DNA of 64,000 nucleotides, from contig OX352773.1 of assembly GCA_947095535.1 (NCBI GenBank), positions 269,754,515 to 269,818,514 of the forward strand, given 5' to 3'. The notes below the pieces were generated by a model. It was not told the origin of the DNA, searched no databases, and saw only the letters and a program-made list of their open reading frames with translations. This stretch comes from Poecilobothrus nobilitatus (Eukaryota > Arthropoda > Insecta > Diptera > Dolichopodidae). The number at the start of each line of letters is the position of its first letter. Position 1 is the first letter of the stretch. Made by a program: the position numbers and the translations under genes. Shown piece after piece: positions 60,509 to 64,000 of this stretch.

Positions 60509-63379
60509 ATATATATATATATAGCGATGTAATTAGTTCTTTAATTTATTTCTCTATATAATATTCGACAATTTCTGCTAAGTTTATATTTAATAATTTG
60601 AAAGATAATTTACTGGTCATAATTACATTATTGGCACAAGGAATCAAAATTTCTTATTTTTTCTCAATTTTTATTTTTTTTTTAATATTTTATAACTTTT
60701 GAAAAACTTCCGTTATAATGCTATTAAATATTACAAAAAAAAAATTTTTTTTCAGAACGCTAAATAAAATATTAGATTGTTTTCTTTTTAATCTAATGAT
60801 ATTAAATTTAGAAAAAAAAAAAAAAAAAAAGAAGAAAATCGATAGATACAACAAATTTCATTTTTTTAATTAATTTTTTTATCATACTTTTTTTTTGCAC
60901 TTTACCTTGAACTCTCTTCTTGGGAATTATTAAAGTGGTAGGTAGTAAAATGGTAAAAGTCTTTTAGTGCTAATTAAAAAAGTTTTATTTTATATTATAA
61001 AAAATATAATTGCATTTTTTTTTTGAACATTATGCATATTTTATAGAATACAAATTTAACTTCTTTTGTAAAACAACATCAAGTCATAAATTGCGAGGGA
61101 GAGTGTTGGGTGGTAGAAAAATTAGCATAGAAAAACTATTGAAGAGTAAATAAAATTTTTTCAGAATAGAATATAATATGAAAAACAAAATTATTTTAAA
61201 TTTTAAGTATATGAGAATCTTTTAAAGTATCTGAATTTGAAGGTTAACAAAAAAAAAAAAATAACTTGACAGAAAAATTCTTTTATAATCCTTGAAATTT
61301 TAATAGTGTTAAAGAATAGAAATAATTTATTTTATTATTTTTATCGAAAGCAAGTGAGATTTGTTCATTTTTATTTTTCATTTTTCTTTTTAAATTCGTC
61401 TGTCTATCATATTGAAAAGAAAAAAATTAAAAAAATAAAAAGATATTTTTAATTTAAAAGATATTTCATTGGTATTTAATTAGAGTTTTATAAGGATGAT
61501 TTTCATTTTCATTTTTTTTTTTTTTTTCAGGAGGATTGGAATATATTTCGTTCAGAAAAAAAAAAAAAATTATTTTGACACATTATTTCTATGAGAAAAA
61601 TATTTGATTTTTAAAATTTTTTGTTGATTTTTATTTATATAATAAATATTATCCTAAATAGGATATGATGTATTTATTATGACAAAATTATGAAAATAAT
61701 GTGTTTTAATATCTCGAATTTTTTGAATGATGATGAATGATAATGACAAAAGATTTTTGAATTGACTTGAAGAAAAACATTTTTATCTGATTTTGAAAAG
61801 TTTGTTTCTTTCGACCATTGTATTTATTTTTTAACAGATGTAAGTAGCTTTTGAACTTTCTAATAATTTTAACTGGCTATTTGTAAAGATAAAATAAAAA
61901 GACTTAGATTCATTCAGCCATAACTTGATCTTAAAATTGTGATTGTATTGAATTGATTAGCATAGTAAATTAAGACTATATGTGAAAATTGCTAAGTAAT
62001 TTATTAAAATTCCATATTGGAGATAATAATCATAAATTAGTATATGTACATTTGATTTACAACTGCTAACTTCAACTTAAAATACTGCGAAAAATGACTG
62101 AGTAAAATAAACAAAAAATTTAATACTGGAGTATGATATACGCATAAAAACTGAGTGCGTACCATAAAAATACAATCTTATATTAAATTTTTATTTTTAA
62201 ATTTAATTCAAATTTAAAGAAAATACTTTCAAATTTTTTTATTATGTTTTTTTAAAGTGTTATAATGATTGTAACGTAAAATAACGTAATGTAAAATGGT
62301 TATATATACACTCAATCATGTACTTGTTTTCTAATTTACCAAACATTCCAGATGAATTCAAATTATAATTTTTTTCAAAAGAAAGAAAAAAAAAAAAAAA
62401 ATTTAACATAATTGTTTAATAACACTTTTTATGTTTCAATTAATAATAAAAGTTACATTAGAAACGCTTCACTATTCGATTGTTATTATAAAAAAGTTTA
62501 AAAATTCTAATATTTTGTAAAATACAACGTAGTGTTGTTAAATACTTAATTATTCAAGGAATACATTCATATAATAACATGTAACTTAAAATTCTTCAAA
62601 GAAAAATATTTAATTAAACCACTTTAAAATTTTATGGTTGTCATAGCATTTTATCAAATACTTAAGGCAATTCTTAGGAAAACTAACATTAAGGAGCGTA
62701 AAATTACATTAAAATTTCTTTTTTTACGAATAATTTTATTTTTATTTTATTTAAAGTTTGTTATTTGTTTAAAATTTAATAATCATTTTACTGTAATTTT
62801 GTTTAATTTATTAAAGAAAAATTAAAAGGATTTTAGTAATGCTTGAGTTATTTTCAAAGTGTTTATAAAAAAAAAAACTTTATTAAAAAAAGTCTAAATA
62901 GGTATATTTTACCTAAGAAAGTAAAATCTTAGATGAAAATGAAATACAGAAAAAATGTAGGCCTATTAGTCTTTTCTTAGTTATTTATGGGCTTGAATAT
63001 TGGATAATATTAAAGTAAGTGTCTCTTGATTTTTTATAATTTTTTATAATATAAAAAAAAACTACAAATTTTGATGCAAAAGTATAGGTTTGTTTTACAT
63101 ACTGCCGTTGCCACTTTTATTTTACAGATATTTAAATGAAAATACTTCTTTTCAAGATCTAAATTAATATTACTATGTTCTGTTTAAAATAATAAAAAAG
63201 CAATTTTTGGACAGTCAGATAACTACATTGTACTCATTAACTCAAATTTAATTTAAAACTGTTTATGAGCATTATTCAAAATGATATAGGAACTTCTAGA
63301 ATAAACAGTAATGTATATACATTCACTTCTTCTATCCTATATATTCCTTAAAATTGCCGAGAATTATGTATACAACGTC
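60509..63379. other. AT-rich non-coding DNA
   Basis: Homopolymer-rich; frames such as 62634-62825 have no recognisable motif. Nothing specific. Confidence 0.4.
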
Positions 63380-63575
63380 TAAATATTTAAAATGTTCATT
63401 AAAAATTTCGTTTACAATTGTCCTGTCAATTGGAAAACCATTTTCCGTACGCTAAATATAAATCTTCTTTATCGAACAGTTAATTCCAACTAAAGGTTAT
63501 ATAACCGAATATATTATATGGTCAAAAGGAGTACGAAGTCTTTCGATAATTTCCATCTAAGCTTACAAAAAAAAG
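63380..63575 (+). mobile_element. LINE family A, 3' UTR end with poly(A), copy 5
   Basis: Diverged but ordered matches: TCGTTTACAATTGTCC..CAATTGGAAA, CTAAAGGTTATATA, TATGGTCAAAAGGAG, GTCTTTCGATAATTTCCATC and then an A-run at about 63566. Same orientation and same end as the 41-kb copy. Confidence 0.55.
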
Positions 63576-64000
63576 AACATACATATTTAAATAAAAGTTT
63601 TTACCGCTAAAAAAGGAATAAAGTTAAAGCAATAATAATTTTTTGAACACATTATACTTTGGTGTACAGTGTCATAGATTCACAGGTCATAAGCCCATTA
63701 TAGAACAAATAATAATGAATAAAATTAAAATTTGATCAAAGTACACCTGTTAAAAATTATTTTTGGCTTTATTTCTTTTTAATTTAGCTTTAGTTCTTTT
63801 TTAAAAATGAAATAAACAATCCTGACTTTGCAACCAACTCTGAAATCCTGTTAAGTTATTTTTTTGTACACATATCCATGACTCACTGCTGATGGGACAC
63901 AACACCATACAAAAATGATGGTGTTATAACCCAATATATGTGAGTTATAAGGTTATTATGGGATTGTGACTGAGAAATGTATATGTTTATGACCACACAA

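Larger units (their letters stand above)
50171..63379 (+). other. Presumed long first coding intron of the receptor gene
   Basis: Downstream of the donor there is AT-rich DNA with homopolymer runs and several repeats, listed separately. I looked for TM3-like coding sequence (for example CDIW and DRY contexts) and found none, so the second exon probably lies beyond the window. Short open frames here, such as 53837-54070 and 57895-58185, have no coding-like composition or recognisable motif. That all of this is intron is inference from the unfinished exon. Confidence 0.45.

Overview
The window looks like nuclear DNA from an insect, most probably a fly (Diptera). It is extremely AT-rich, full of homopolymer runs and almost free of long reading frames. 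Repeats include one family whose end (a GGAC-repeat tract, then a segment reading TTTCGAGGTGTTACAAAC, then a GGGTATAAAA-type end) resembles a repeat I know from higher flies. No rRNA, CRISPR, bacterial operon or functional tRNA was seen. Coordinates of repeat edges are by eye and approximate. The only host gene I can support is the first coding exon of a rhodopsin-class biogenic amine receptor on the + strand (about 48268-50164). It carries a very long low-complexity N-terminus, then TM1, ICL1 and TM2 with the GN and LAVAD motifs, and ends at a phase-1 GT splice donor inside the Gly codon after TM2. Sequence from 50165 to the right edge is best read as a long first coding intron; I could not find the next exon. 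A cluster of five TACGTG motifs in 57 bp lies inside that intron (52818-52874) and is the best regulatory candidate. Layout: 1-1262 holds a broken LINE on the - strand (EN-RT linker and start of RT). 2865-4034, 17400-17695, 29163-30487, 31684-33228 and 41288-42310 are copies of a modular dispersed repeat (called R here) built of ~480-bp units. 18963-22850 is a 3.9-kb element bounded by inverted repeats with arms packed with ATGAGAGT/ACTCTCAT motifs; two smaller inverted-repeat elements are nested inside it (19900-20592 and 20788-21330). 23395-26320 is a decayed I-type LINE on the - strand (ORF1 tail, endonuclease, RT, RNase H). A second LINE family (called A) is present on the + strand as 3' ends with poly(A) at 26300-26825, 33460-34195, 41394-41853 and 63380-63575, and on the - strand at 51171-51285; the 41-kb copy sits inside an R repeat and is flanked by a 10-bp target duplication. 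Two related tRNA-derived SINE families (SINE-1 and SINE-2) are scattered through the window and share a TCGTAAG...CTTACGA stem just after the tRNA-like head. A further two-copy family C lies at 11955-12400 and 57245-57720, and a recent tandem duplication lies at 58921-59695. The remaining sequence is AT-rich intergenic or intronic DNA in which I see nothing specific.
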